Shown: piece after piece, positions 10,102 through 23,300 of the stretch | Layout of the letters: each line of letters begins with the position of its first letter | Numbering within the stretch: the stretch's first letter is position 1 | Source: Globodera rostochiensis | Taxonomy: Eukaryota > Nematoda > Chromadorea > Rhabditida > Heteroderidae | Assembly (NCBI GenBank): GCA_018350325.1 | Contig: JAEVLN010000020.1 | Location: 1,423,866-1,487,865 of the forward strand | Direction: 5' to 3' | Length of the DNA: 64,000 nt | The notes under the pieces: generated by a model | What the model was told of the DNA's origin: nothing | Databases searched by the model: none | Seen by the model: only the letters and a program-made list of their open reading frames with translations | Position numbers and translations under genes: made by a program

Positions 10102-12968
10102 ATGGCGTCCAAGCATCAAATGATAGCGACGTCGGCGGAGTATATGCATAATTTGGACGCCGACAAAGTGCTTGAACGGTTTGGCAAGTTCGGCAGGTAT
10201 CAGGTAGGACAAAAATATCAACTGGAATCAGTTATTTTGCCTGTCCAGATGTTTGTGTACCTGATGGCCTCGTTGAACTTCTTTCTTTTCTCCTACAAAA
10301 CCACAGTAATTTCGCTGATCGCTGACCCCCACCCAAATTGCACTTCGTCCTCAACAAATGTGCGTATGATTTAGAAAAAAACTAAAAAATTTTTTTTGCA
10401 ATTTTTAAATTAAGGATTCTGCTTCACTCGACAACGATGCCATCATTGACGACCAACATCTTTACAGAACGTTGGCCACTGATTTTGGCATTGGCTGTGA
10501 GGACAAACATATGCTAGAGCATGCCAACGGGGCGTTTATGCTCGGTCCGTAATTCGTTATCAACGGATTTTTCTTTTTTTGGAAACTGCAATGTTGGGGA
10601 CAGTTTGGGTCCATTAAATTCAAAACCGCGAACATTTGGGAAATCCGTTACTATTTCAGCTGAGTGACACTTTATAGGTAACTTTGTGTTCACCGCTCTC
10701 GCCACTTACCTGGCCGACCGTTTCGGCCGTCGGCTGACCTTCCTCGTGTCGTTGTGGGCCATCGTCGTGCTGAGCGTTGCCTGCGCCTTCGCCCCCTCTT
10801 ACGAATGGTTCCTCCTCTTCCGCTTCCTCTCCGGCGCATTTGGAGCCGTATAATTTTAAACAAAATTTCATTTTGGTAGCGCAGGAAAAAATTGAAATTT
10901 TAAAAAATTGTGAAGAAATTTGGTCCGTAAATTCATAAGCAACCAATTTTTTTTTGTTTTTGGGGACAATAATACTTTTTCGTGCACGTTAAGGCCATCG
11001 TTGTGGTGGGATTTGTGCTCACTGTGGAGAGTGTGGCCGGCTCCTTTCGCTCCGTCCAGGTCAAAATTTGGACATAACTTTTACACATCAAATTATATTT
11101 GAATTTTAAGCTCTGATTCAATTTTTCTAAATTTCAGGTTTTGATCAACTCATTGATTTGGGTGTCCGGCATTTTGGCTGTTGGCGTTCTGCACCTTTTC
11201 ATCTTTGATTGGCGTTTTTTGTATCTGTGCGTTGCCGGGCCAGGCCTTTTCTCAATCGCCTATTATTGGCTTTTTCCGGGTCACTTAATATTTTTATTTT
11301 AAAAAGTCTGAGATTTTCAAATTTTAACTTTTTTATTTATTTAGAATCTCTTCATTGGTTGATAGCCAACAGAAAGACGAAGCAAGTGAAAAGGTGAACA
11401 GTACGCTGGGGTTTTATTACTGTAGCCCTCCCCCCACCCTCTGGGTACGTTCTTGGCCCTAATGATGTAAAGATCATTTCTGAAGACCACTCTAAAACAG
11501 CAGATCTATTGGTAATCCCTCTTTTTGCTGTTCGGAAAGTTATTGAAGTGTTTTTTTGTTTTAATTTTTATTTAATTTACTTTTTGTCAAATTCCACAGG
11601 TACATAAGTCGTGCTTCACGCATCAACAACGTCACGCTAAACTTGCACTCGTGCCAAGCCGACATTGGGGAACAACTGGAGGTGCAGCAACTACACAATG
11701 ACCAGCCGCCGCTGAAGGCGAAGCGCAATTTTTTTGATCTTTGCCGAACGCCGGCACTTCTGCTGCATTTGGTGCTGAACTGCTACATCTTGTCAGTTAA
11801 CTTTCTCCCTGTTTTTGAGTTGGTTTTGTTAAAAAATGTACAAATAATGGGAAATAATTGGAAAAGCGCGGACAGTCAAACTTTTCGCTTTACCATTCTT
11901 AGCATTGTGATGAACTTTGTCTACTGGGTGCTCACGCTGTATAGTGTGAAGCTGCACGAACAGAAAATGGTCGGCTTTTTCCTCTCCGCGGCGGTGGAAG
12001 TGCCGGCCGGCATTTTGGCCATGTTGATGTTGTTCTGTTGCGGCAGAGTGCGTCCATTAATCATCATTAACTTTGATCAAAATAATTTTAAAAAACATTA
12101 ATGACTCAATTAAGAGGTAAAATTGTGTGGAATTTACTTTAGCGCACTGTCACCATTGTGTCACTGCTTGGCCAAGCGGTGTCACTGGGCCTGACCATTA
12201 TGGTCCCACGTTCGTTTTTTTAATTTAAAAATAAATATTCTCTCCTTACCTCGCCCATTTACAGATGGAAGCACATCGAATCTGTTGCTTTCGCTGGCCG
12301 CCAAGGTGTTCAACGGCATCTCCTGGGCATCGGAGCCGTTGCTGTTGAGTGAAATGTCGCCCACAACCGTGCGCAATATGGTGGAGTTTTGTAATAAAAA
12401 GACAAAATGTAATTCTTCAGAATGACCTGAACGGGCTGCCAGGGACGTAGCCAGGCTGATCTGACTACGTCCCGGGTTTGGTCCCTCGGCGAAGGGTTTA
12501 CCGGCAAATAATATCAATCTTTTTATTAACAGATGTACGGAATTGTGGCTACTATGGGCGAGATTGGCTCTGTGTTCGCCCCGTATTTGGATCGCATTGT
12601 AAGAAGAATTTCTGAAATTTGGTCATTCAGTTGCAATCGAATTGTGTGATGATCACTGACAGGGTGACGAGAACGTACAGAAGGTGGCGGTCACTGTCAT
12701 GTCCGTGTTGGCCATTTTGTTCGCGCTGGTCGCGCCCGAGACGAGCGGACGTGCGTTGCCGCAGGATTTGGCCGATTTTGACGCGGGTCCCTTTGTCGCA
12801 CTGGTGGGGCGCGTTTGGAAGCGATGGCGAAATGGGGGACAACAGAACACAACGGAGGCGGAGGAGGACAGCGAAAGGGCACTGAAAGGGGCGGACGAAA
12901 CAGAAACAGCACAGCAACAGAACGATGAACAACTTGTTGTTGGAGAACAGCCAAAACTTGATCGTTGA
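10102..12968 (+). CDS. SLC22-type major facilitator (organic ion transporter-like)
   Basis: A multi-pass plasma-membrane solute carrier; the substrate cannot be told from sequence. Exons: 10102-10203, 10249-10359, 10415-10544, 10678-10847, 10994-11059, 11138-11279, 11345-11393, 11600-11791, 11903-12047, 12143-12209, 12265-12380, 12533-12598, 12663-12968. They sum to 1662 nt, exactly 554 codons, which supports the model. Family marks in order: first membrane segment in exon 2, large extracellular loop in exon 3, the MFS motif LADRFGRR in exon 4, PESLHWLIANRK after the sixth segment, the segment FFLSAAVEVPAGILA in exon 9, and the C-terminal PETSGRALPQDLADF. The cytosolic tail is Gln/Glu rich. 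The stop codon overlaps the first unit of a 46-bp tandem repeat. Confidence 0.9.
12442..12473. repeat. Perfect 9-bp hairpin inside an SLC22 intron
   Basis: GGGACGTAG and CTACGTCCC flank a 14-nt loop and are followed by GGGTTTGGTCCC, which weakly resembles a B-box. It lies in the 12381-12532 intron and may be a relic of a small mobile element. Confidence 0.5.
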
Positions 12969-13193
12969 CAGAGACATTGATTAGAGTCCTCGGGTCAATC
13001 GATTATTATGTTGACAGAGACATTGATTAGAGCCCTCGGGTCAATCGATTACTATGTTGACAGAGACATTGATTAGAGCCCTCGGGTCAATCGATTACTA
13101 TGTTGACAGAGACATTAATTAGAGCCCTCGGGTCAATCGATTACTATGTTGACAGAGACATTGATTAGAGCCCTCGGGTCAATCGATTATTAT
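12964..13193. repeat. Five tandem copies of a 46-bp repeat over an SLC22 stop codon
   Basis: The unit starts GTTGACAGAGACATTGATTA. Copies begin at 12964, 13010, 13056, 13102 and 13148 with only a few substitutions. The TGA stop of the transporter (12966-12968) is bases 3-5 of the first unit, so the array forms the start of the 3' UTR. Confidence 0.95.
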
Positions 13194-13944
13194 GTACCGA
13201 ATCGATCGGGCTCTAATGGTGGTGATCAACACAAAATGGAACCGGCCTTTTTTTGCGGATTCAACTCACTTAGGGTTTTATTGCCACACATTCTGCCCTA
13301 TTCTTAATTGTGCTCAAATGCTTTGCCGGTTGTCCTTTCCATCCCTTCACATCATAAGACTAATTAATTGCATGTAATTTTTTAAATTTACAATTTCTGA
13401 TTGTTTTATGCGGTTGTGTCTTAATATTTTTGGCCCATATCTCGCACAAAGCTCACTATTATTGTTTTTACATTTTCTATAAGCGCTTTATATATGTAAT
13501 GATTGTGCCCAAAATATACATACTAATATTTGATTTTTGAGTCTGACAAAATTTACGTTTATAATTTACGTTCGACACAAAATTTGTTCGCGAGGTTTAT
13601 TCAATTCCATCACTAATGACAATTGTAACTTGCCGCTAGGCGTACAATAATCCTTAATTAATTTACGCGAGAGAAAGTCCCTAAATTATTTGGTATTGTT
13701 TTTGGAGGTTTGTTGACTGTTTGAATGTAAATGTCATAGGCGCAATGTTACAGTTTAGTCATTTATTCATTGGTTTCTCCATTTGGATTTTTGGAATGCT
13801 CAGCACTTTTTTTTTAGTTGGATTAAACAGATCGCGAATCAGGGTCCGAGTTCGATCGATCGCACTCGACTTTTGGACTATGGCCCTCTGATCCCGACCC
13901 CAAAAGTGCCATCCCCCCCCCCCCCTCTAATCGATTTGTGTTCA
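13194..13944. other. Convergent intergenic spacer, no gene seen
   Basis: AT-rich 3' flanks of the SLC22-like gene (+) and the metalloproteinase (-). A C-run lies at 13912-13925. No exon-like sequence is apparent. Confidence 0.5.
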
Positions 13945-16296
13945 TCAACGGCGACGGCCCATCCACTTGCTGAACAGGCTGTCCAGGTCCAGTCCTCTTC
14001 CCCCGCCGCTCTTGTGCCCGCGCGAGGAGGAGGAGGAGGGCCAATCCGTGCCGCTGACGGTCACGCGACTGCGCGTGCGTCCGTCCGGCGACTGCCACGA
14101 CTTCGTCCGCGAACTCCCGCTGCTGCCAAAAAGTCCGCCCCAGTCGTCACCGCCGCTGTTGCCTAAGCGGCTACGGCTTCCGCCTATGTTTAAGGAATTA
14201 TGAAAAATGCCCCCGGCATCGGGGAGTTGAGTTAGCACAAACCGGACTTTTGGACACAAACCCTTGAATATTTCCCTAGACTCGACCTCCCTCAACTCTC
14301 GACAAATTCTAATCCTCACCGCTTCCGCTCCCGAAAGTGCTCCCGCCCCGGCCACCGCTTCCGCCGAAACCGCCGGCGCTGCTGCCCCAGTCGTCGTCAC
14401 CAAATGCGCTTCCGGTGCCGCGACTGCTTCCGGCGCGGCCGCCACTGCTGCCGCCGGTGCGTCCTCCTCCCGACGCCGACGGCTTTCGCCCGCCACCCGC
14501 CGCTGATGGCGTCGGCGTTCGACCGCCGCCTCCGCCGCGACCCGAACCTTTGGCATTTCGATTATTCATAAAAACAAAACGAAATTCCATTTTTTGCACG
14601 GACCGTAGATGGCCTGGATGCGCTTGATGTCGTCCGGCTTCAACGTTTGCGGGATGTAATTGCCACTTTCGTCCACCGACTCCTGGTAGAAGGGTGCCAT
14701 GATCGCGTTTTCCACTTTGGAGTGCTCCAGGCCCAGCGTGTGTCCGATCTCGTGCACCGCCACCGGGAACAGATCGGTGTAACCGCTGAGAAAAGGCAAT
14801 GAATGCATCGAGATTGATCGAAGAGAGGAGACACGAGAATTGATTTAATCCCGAAAATTGGCAATTTTTCGATTCGGGATTTTGCCGTGAACCCTCTCAA
14901 CCGTAACGAAATGAATGATTTGTTGCTGCTAACTTTGCAATCTTTCGCGCATCTTCAGGTCCCAGTGCCCATCGCTCGTCTTCGTCAAAGTGCAGCTTCC
15001 CATCGGTTGGCATTGTGGCGTGTGCCAAAACTCCGCCTTAAATTGCCCAAAAGATTCAAAGACTTTGCCAAAGATTTTAAACTATCAGAAACGTCTTCAT
15101 TTACTTCGTCCGTCAAATGGCCACGGGTCGCCATGGCTTCGCGCGGCGAACTGCACATTGATGTCGGCCTGGCCTTGAGTCTCCTGAATTTGTTCAAAAA
15201 ATTGTTTCACCCGTAATTATATAAAAATTAAATTATTTCTTCTTAATGTATTAATTAAATAAAATTCACCTGGAAACTGACTGGGATCACCTGAGCCCAA
15301 GTATCATAAGCACGTTTGATGGCGTCTCTGCAATTTCTCGGGATTCGAATAAATTAATTTTATTAGAATTGCAATTTGATTTAAAGTATAAATAATTTTA
15401 GAAATGAATCCAAAATGTTTGCCTTATGCGCGATTGGGGCAATTGAGGGGAGAAGTTGTGGACTTTGAATGTCACCAAATTTTTGTTCCATTTGGGACCG
15501 CCTGAAAACAAAAATGGAATTAAAATTAATGACTTTATTAAAATATATTTTAAATATTAAACATATTTTTGAGAATAAACAAAACAATTTAGTAAGCCCA
15601 TTCCCCTCCCTCCCCCCCCCCAACATCAATTACCTCCGGATCCCAAAATCATTTGCGCGTCTTGCATGCCGCACCTCGGCTGTGCCATCTTTTTCTTCGT
15701 CTTTATGTCCAATTTGCCCGTCTCCGGCTATCGAAGAAAAAGTTGGGAATTTAAAAACACATTTTTGGGCAATAATAGCACCAGATGCGCGAATGATTGG
15801 AAGGTTTTGATCGCTTTTTGCAAAATGCTAAAAATTTCTGAAGTTTTTTAGCATTTTTAAATTAATTAATTACTCTTCTTTGTCCTCCGTCCCTCCCGCC
15901 TCTTGCAATTTGCCCGGCTCCACATAGCCAAAGTTCAGCAAATAATCCTTTAATTAAATTGCATTTTATTTGATTAAAAGGAAAATTTTGCAAAATAAAC
16001 AAAAGGCCAAAAGCCGTTGGTGATCGATCCAAATGGATACCTAATTGGCTTTCTCTAATTGTAAGCTGACAGACAGTTTAAAATAATCGGGAATGGATAG
16101 ATTCGGGATTTTGAATGTTCTAATCAAACTCGACAAGATCAAAGTGACAAACTCCGCGCATTCATTCACTTACGGTGGCCTTGTCGTCCGCAACCGGCTC
16201 AAAATCTTTGGCCAAAGTATCGTCAAAATGCCAAATAAACAAGAAAAAGAAGAAGAAAAAGTAGAAATTGGCACTCGCGAACAGCGATGGCCTCAT
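13945..16296 (-). CDS. Secreted matrix metalloproteinase with Gly-rich tail
   Basis: Zinc endopeptidase of the M10A family, acting outside the cell. Exons: 16174-16296 (ATG at 16296), 15874-15947, 15782-15827, 15634-15727, 15423-15501, 15270-15327, 15105-15183, 14934-15036, 14604-14785, 14320-14547, 13945-14183. They sum to 1305 nt, 435 codons including the stop. A Phe-rich signal peptide (first ~25 residues) leads into a propeptide with FGYVEPGKL and [17 protein letters not shown]. Next come the cysteine switch PRCGMQD, the catalytic start [13 protein letters not shown], the structural-zinc region [16 protein letters not shown], the zinc site [11 protein letters not shown] and the Met-turn AIMAPF. 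No hemopexin domain follows. Instead about 150 residues rich in Gly, Ser and Arg, with two DDWG motifs, end the protein. The intron between 15423 and 15327 starts with GC. Confidence 0.95.
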
Positions 16297-17395
16297 GTTG
16301 CGGAGCCACCACATATTTTGATGGCACTTTTGGGCTGAATCGAGTTAAGATCTGGCACTTAAAATGATCGAGACTCGGTTTGATCACATCGATTGCTTTG
16401 AGAGTTTTGAAAGGATCAAAATGATTGATTGGCATTTCTATCAATTTGAATCGTTTTAGCCATAATCTGTCAACATTTCGGTCCGATTAGTGCCAAAAGT
16501 TGGAAAAGAATGAATCATTTTGGCCGATGTGTTTTGATTTGATAGCAAAAAACTTTTCAATTATGCGAGTAAATGAAACGGGAGGAACTTTTAATTCATT
16601 TCGGAAAAAAATGAGTGAATTTTTTCTCGTTTTTGTTGACGACGATGAGTAAGAGAAGGAACTCGTCGAGACTTTTCCGTCCGTCCGTCGAGAACGCGCG
16701 GATGATTGATCGATCGCAGTGGCCGATCAGTGCGGCGAATCGGACTGATCGAACGCATCACCGGACAATTTGTACAAAAAGCGCCTTTTATTCTCCGATC
16801 AAAGCCAGAGATATTTTGGTGGCATTTGAGTTTGATTCGATCGGGCCAAGAGACTAATTGAATAGCTCAAATTCTGGGACGCACTTAACTCCGACCCCGC
16901 GGGCGAAATCGCCGAACAACGAGAGAAGGCTGAACCAACCGGTAATTATTCCCCCCCCCGGCGATGTGTTGTTGTAAAATTCAAAAACAGCGGACAATTT
17001 ACCGCCCCGCGGCAGCAACATCAATCACAGCCATCCACCCATCCGTTGATCACCCAAAACCCCGTTCCCTCCCGCCGATCGCCCAATTCCCTTCGATCGG
17101 TTGGTCCCCCAATCACAAAAGTTTGCCCTATCTGATGAACCCATTTGGTGACGATTGATTTTGATTTCTCAAATATTTTCAATTCTATTCTCGAGGTTCG
17201 GCCTCCACAAATTCAAGATCAAAAACAGTACTAAAATATATTTTGACGAAATTCACTCAGAAAATTAATTTAAAAAAGAGTCGCGGAAAATTAAAAATGA
17301 ATTCTTCTCATACAAAAACAAAAAACAAAATGAAAATGAATTTAATTAAAAAAATGAAGTCAATGGAAATAAAATGCGAATGTTTTATTCTCCGT
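16297..17395. other. Intergenic, no gene recognised
   Basis: Presumptive promoter of the metalloproteinase and 3' flank of the helicase gene. Open stretches at 16615-16857 and 16964-17158 have no splice or domain support. GATC-containing words are frequent. Confidence 0.4.
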
Positions 17396-20300
17396 TTACG
17401 ACGCAATTTCCCCCGCTTTCCCATCGCTTTGAGTCCGGAAGAATCGCTCCAAACGCTGCAGCGCCTCGGGCAACGCGACCGCACGCGTCAATCGCTGCCG
17501 AATCCATCCGGGAAGCCCGCCGGCAATTGTCTCGCGCGCGTAACGCTCGTCCAGCAGCACAATGGCGGCGTAGTCGGCACGGTGGCGAATGGCACGTCCG
17601 ATGGCCTGGTTAATGGCCTGCAGGCACAACTGCTCGTAGAAGCGCGTGCCAGCACCGGGCCCACTGTGCTTGTCCAAATACTGTGAGTGAATCAAATTGA
17701 TTATGAGACAAAAGTGGACCAATTCTTTAAATAATGCAAATGTTCGATCGCTTTTTGCATTCTCTGCCGATCAAAACTTCAAAACTCACGCGAATTCGCT
17801 CTTTCAATTCGGCAGAGTTTCTGTTCGGGTAAGGCAGCCCGACCATTAGCACGCAACGGCCCAATTCGTCAGAGAAGTTTATGCCTTTAGAAAAGCAACA
17901 AAAATCGCCAATTTTAAAAAGAATTTCAAATTTATCCCCTTTCTTTTCTAATCAAAATTTGCACAAAAAGTCCCCCCCCCCCGGCGTCCAACCCTCGCTA
18001 AGCTTTCCGCCGACCACCGCAAAAAGGACGGCGCCCTGGCACGAGCGGGCGGACTCGCAAAAGGCAGGCCAAATTTGCTGTTGCTGCTGTCAGAGGGGCG
18101 AGTGAAATTCAAAAAAAATGGAAATTCACCGGCTGCGGCCCGTCGTTGGTCTCCGCCTTCGCCTCGACATGGACGCGTTTGACACGCTGCAGCTGCTCCC
18201 AGTGGCCGGAGGTGCGCAAGTGCTGCACAAAAGAGGACAAAAAGGCGTAGGAGGGAAAGAAGGCCACCGCCCCGTTGGGCACCAGCCGAAGCAGCGCCAG
18301 CAAACACTGGGCCACTGCAGTGAGCGCCGGGGGCGAGCAACGGGCGGCAAAGTGCAAATTCAGCGGCTGAGCACTGCCGTCTGGGCCATTGCCTGCAGGA
18401 ATTGTGATCAGAAAGCAACCAACCACCACATTTTGGCCCCGATCATTTTGTAGTGATTGTATCGGACTGATCTATGAAATGAAGATGATCACGTGCCGAT
18501 TTGCAGTGCAATCAGCTGCTTGTCGTCGATGACGTGGCCGCACGTGAACTGCACAATGCGTTGGTCGGGCACTGCGCAGACGCGCCGGAGGGCGTCAATA
18601 AGCTGATCAGTCGGACGCATTGTGCCCCCAAGCAAAATGAGCGTACGCGCCTGCGTGACCAGCTCGCCAAGGCGGGCGGCCGGGTTCAATAGCAGAAAAC
18701 GGAGACGAACATCGACTGCAAAAAGTCGACATATTCCAGACTTTGTTCATTTTTCCAAACATTTAATATTATTTCTAAAAAGAAATACACACCAATTTTA
18801 TGAGCGGAATCGGACAATGGTCGACGACGACTAATAACAATCCGAGCATCTTCCGTTCGCGAAGTTATTATAGCCTAAAGGTTCCGAAAAATAATCCTCT
18901 CAAAAAAAAAGATTCAAAAGCTTGGCAACTTTTTGGCAAGGACTTAACCCGAACTTCTCGAGAATGCGTAGCGAGCGAACTATCTCAACTCGAGAATTGA
19001 TCTTGCCACTATCTTAGTTCGGGCTCGTCTACTTTAGCGCTCTCTGTCTTTGAACACCTCGATGAATTCCCGTAATTGGTAAAGCGGCGTTGAACTGCTT
19101 GCCGTCGTCGTCGCTGCAGGCGGTGTGTTACTGTCGTTGGATGGAGAAATGTCTTCGCCCATTTTAGCCTTATTCGGGCCACATTTGTCGAATCTTTTTT
19201 TCGTTGTTGCATTTTGAGACTTCCGTCCAACCCGATCGATCAGCGATTTTAACCCTCCAGCGCCGTTTTCCTTTGATACGAGCAGCGGTTGTGGTTGCAC
19301 GTGAGCGTGCCGAAGACGAAAGTCGCGCAGTTTTCGGCACAACTTCGACTGCTCCAAGTAGGCGAGTAGACGGAAAAGGTCAATGTCCGCAGCGGAGCCC
19401 AACTGAAATTTTGAAAAATTAAAAAATGAATTAAGCTAATCAGACCGCGCGCCAAGGAAAGTTATAAAGAATTTTTTGATCCGAGACTCTCGACTGCCCC
19501 CAGCGTACTCTTCGGGAATTAGCCTTTAAACGGTGCCCACTTTAGCCATAAATTGAGTCAAAGTGAGCACAGTCTCATCGGCGGCACAATCATTCGCCGC
19601 CGCCGGCGGGGCAAAGGAATTGGCCAAATTGTGCAAAGCGACGGCGAGTGAACGGAGTTGGCGGATGTGCCGGAGGTTTCGCGGCGAAAGCCGCGTTCGA
19701 AAGCGCTCCGCGTAGTCGTGGAGAAGAGAGGAACAGACGCTAAGCTGTGCCATGCTCAACTCCACCTTAATTGAGAGTGAATTGAATGGGATTCGAGTCT
19801 CGAGAGTGGATTGAATGGGACGAGTCTCGAGAGTATTGAATTGCCAAGTCTCAAACTTTTGCTCCCTCAATTACTGCGTGGATGGAGGACAATGTCTGCA
19901 GCAAATTGTGCGCCTCGTCAACGATGAGCACATTGTCACGCAGGTCCAACCTGAAACATGGTCTGAATCTTTGAACCCCGAACATTTTGGGTATTTCAAG
20001 ACAGAATTAGAAGAGATTGCCGATATCATTTCTATCAAAAAGGAGTCTCTCGACTTGTCCAAAAGTCTATCGGAAAAGACCAAATTCAGGATTTTGGTGT
20101 TTTTGATCAGTCTCGAATCAATGTCACGTCTCAGCGTGATCATCTGCTGATTTGTGAGTTGCCCCAGTCTGTCCAACCGCCATGCGTCGCGAGTGGCTTT
20201 GTGCAGCAAAATGTTGTACGGGACGAGCACCAGTTGGCATAGGCCAAGCGCTGCGCGGGTAGCAAAATAGGGACAGGCGCGCCGGCGGCGGCCCAACTCG

Positions 20301-23300
20301 CGCATATCGCCTCCGGCGCTGGGCGGCTGCGTGTTGGCCACCAGCGCGGCTCCGCACAAATCTTCGATGGCTTCTGCGCGGGCGAACTCGCAGCCGCAGC
20401 CCTTTTTGCCAACTTTGGCCGTCTGAACATTTGATCAAATCAAATCACACGTTTTGAAGATGGATTTTCTCAGCAAATGATCCACCATTTGGCCGTCTTC
20501 CCCTCGCCGTGTTCGCTTTTCCCCTCCGTCGACGGCAACTCCGCTTAACAGTTCATTGCACCGATCGTTGATCAACCCGGTGACGCCCAGCGATCGGACC
20601 GCATCATTTACGCACAACATTTGTCGGGAGCCGAGCGTGAGAACACGCGGACGGAAGTCGGTTTTGGTCAGCTCTTGCGCAAACTGTTCAAGCTGCACTC
20701 AAAAGAATGAATCTTTGAGCAAAAATCCTTGTCAGGCTTTTCAGATCAGGAATCGGTACAAAATTAACAATTTTCAAAAACCCTTGGGTAAAAGCGATAA
20801 ATACAAAATGCCTAAGCAAAAAAGCGACGTGTTCAAGCAGGACCTGGGAATGTGTTCTGCTGGCATAAATTATTTTCCGACATAAAAGCGGTGGTTGTTC
20901 TTCTTCTTCTTCTTTGCTCTGTTCGTTCGTCTCAGACTTTGAGCAAACATTGGCACCGCTCTGATCTTCCTCATCGGAACCACTCGGGATCAGATCCTTT
21001 AAGTAATTATACGGACAATTGGGCATCAATCTCGGTCAATTGTGCCATTATCCGGTTCCCAAATGTTTGGTTCCACTGTTGTCCATTTGTCCAAAAATGT
21101 GCTCAATTGTTCAAAATTTCTTGGTGCTCAATTGTCCGGCATTTCTTTAAGTACAACCAACAAAAGCGCCAAAAAGTAGGGATTCTCATCGAGTCAAGAA
21201 ATTAGTGTTTGAAGTCTGATCTCGGTCTCGATCACACTTACGGCACCTGGTCCCCATCCTCATGCTCTGCTCCGTCCTGTCGACTTTGTTGTTGCTGTCC
21301 AGTTTCCTGTCCTAGTGGGACGGACTCAAAATGTTTCCTCTTTCCCGCAGGCCATCCATCTTGTTTCTGCCGTTGACTGATCATCTTCTGTCGCTGCCTG
21401 ACCATCTCCAACTTCTGTTCCACCTTCCGTCGCTGCTCTGTTAGTTCTTCCACCTGTTCCAGCTCGACTTCAGCCTAAGTTCGAGGCGGAATCCTTTTGA
21501 ACACAATGATTAAGTCATTAATTACCTCCATCTTCAGCTTGTGCGCCTTCAACCAGTCTGGAGCAGTGCCGGCATCTGAAACCGATTAAAAAGAATTTTA
21601 ACTGTTTTTTATTCGTACATTTACGGAAGCTCTGAAAACCTAAAATATTTTCTTTTTTTCACCATCACATTTTTTGTTTCTTTGTCATTTCCAAAGAAAG
21701 AAAACGGCCTCCCACTTGGCGGAAGCGGAAGAAGGAACTAATTTGTAAGCCTAATCTTCTGTTCAACAGACAATCCATTATTCATCGATTGGACTGATTG
21801 ATGTTTGTTGCCTCCAGCAGAGCTAACCCCCCCCCCCAAGCAGTGTTCCCGGGACTCAATCACTCTCGATTCTCGAGGTGGTGATGGCGAGAGTAAAAAA
21901 GAAAGAGAAGGCGGCGGAAATCGATGCCCAGAGACACACCGAACATTGAGAAGCGGAAGCCAATCATTCACATTTTACGGAGACAGCTAGGCCAAATAGT
22001 TCAAACACCCCGCAGTGTTTCCCATTTATGATGATCAAATGATCAAGTCTGATCTCGATCCGTTGTCCAGGATCAGATATGATTCAAAGTAGAGTAGGGT
22101 GATCAGACTCGACAAAACGGGAGGTTCTAGGCTTATTAGACGACACTTCAAAAGCCGATCTGATCCAAGATTATCGGGGGAAAATGTCCAAATTCCCTAA
22201 ACAAACGGAACAACAAAATGTCGATGGCGCGGACGAAGCGGCGGAAGTGTTGCTGAACTATCGGAACACGACAACAAATGTGCACCCGCTAATTGTCCAA
22301 TTGTGTCGATGCGAACTCAGCGACGACGACGGGGAGAAGGACAAAGAGGCCAAAGTGGGAGAAGAAAGGGAAAAGTCGCCGCCCGAGCCCATTTTCCGGG
22401 CAGACGAGCACAATGTCCAGGTGCGCAATGTCCGAGATCGGAACTTAATTGGTAGGGATTAGAATCTCCGGATTCCCGAAGAATCCCACACAATTAGATC
22501 AGTAAATATTACGGCATCGGAATAATCGATTTCATCTGATCGATCTGTCGTTGTGAATAATCCCGCGGGATTAGACAATTTTAGCGAATCCCGAAAGATA
22601 GAAATGAATTTGCCTGATTTCGAATTAAAATTTAGTTTGACCCGGACAAGTATTTGGACGGCTTCTACAAGTCGGCACGAGAGGACACGGCCATGCAAAT
22701 TGTGCTCTTCTTTCTGCCGGGAATGATCTGTCGACTGCCCAACAACATCGAGACGATGCTTGACCTGGGCGCCGGTTTATTTTAGGCTTGAATACCACCA
22801 AATAGCGCCTTTTTGGACCAAAGGTCCCACGGTGTACATTCCGTTGAGTGCGCGAAACCACGTGACGTCATTCTTCAGCGCCGACTACGCGCAGGTGCCG
22901 GACTCAACTTTATTCGAATAAATAAGCAGGGATGGCACGGCACGTTCCAGGTGAATCGGCAACGGTTGGTCGAATGGATTGAGGGCAGAAACAGCTTCGA
23001 CTGGGCCGAAATATGCAAATGGATTGCCAACATTGAGGCGAACAACGAGACACCCGCACAAATGCAGGAGAAGACGCGCAAGAAGATGAAGGCGGTCCTG
23101 GAGGTGCTCTGATCAGTACCGTATTTTTTCAAGGAACCAAAATTTGTTCCGATTCGTATCAGTTCAGGTGAATGTCCACGAACGACCGGTGGTCCGTGCG
23201 GTTGACTATCGCGTGGACGAGCAATTGGATGTTCCGGAACAGTTCGAACTGGTTGCCACCGTTTTCTGCATGGAATACTCATGCGAAGACCTGGACGGAT

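Noticed and set aside
14264..14627. + strand Pro/Ala-rich proteins opposite the metalloproteinase tail
   Set aside because: They are antisense shadows of a GC-rich Gly-coding exon, without splice or domain support.
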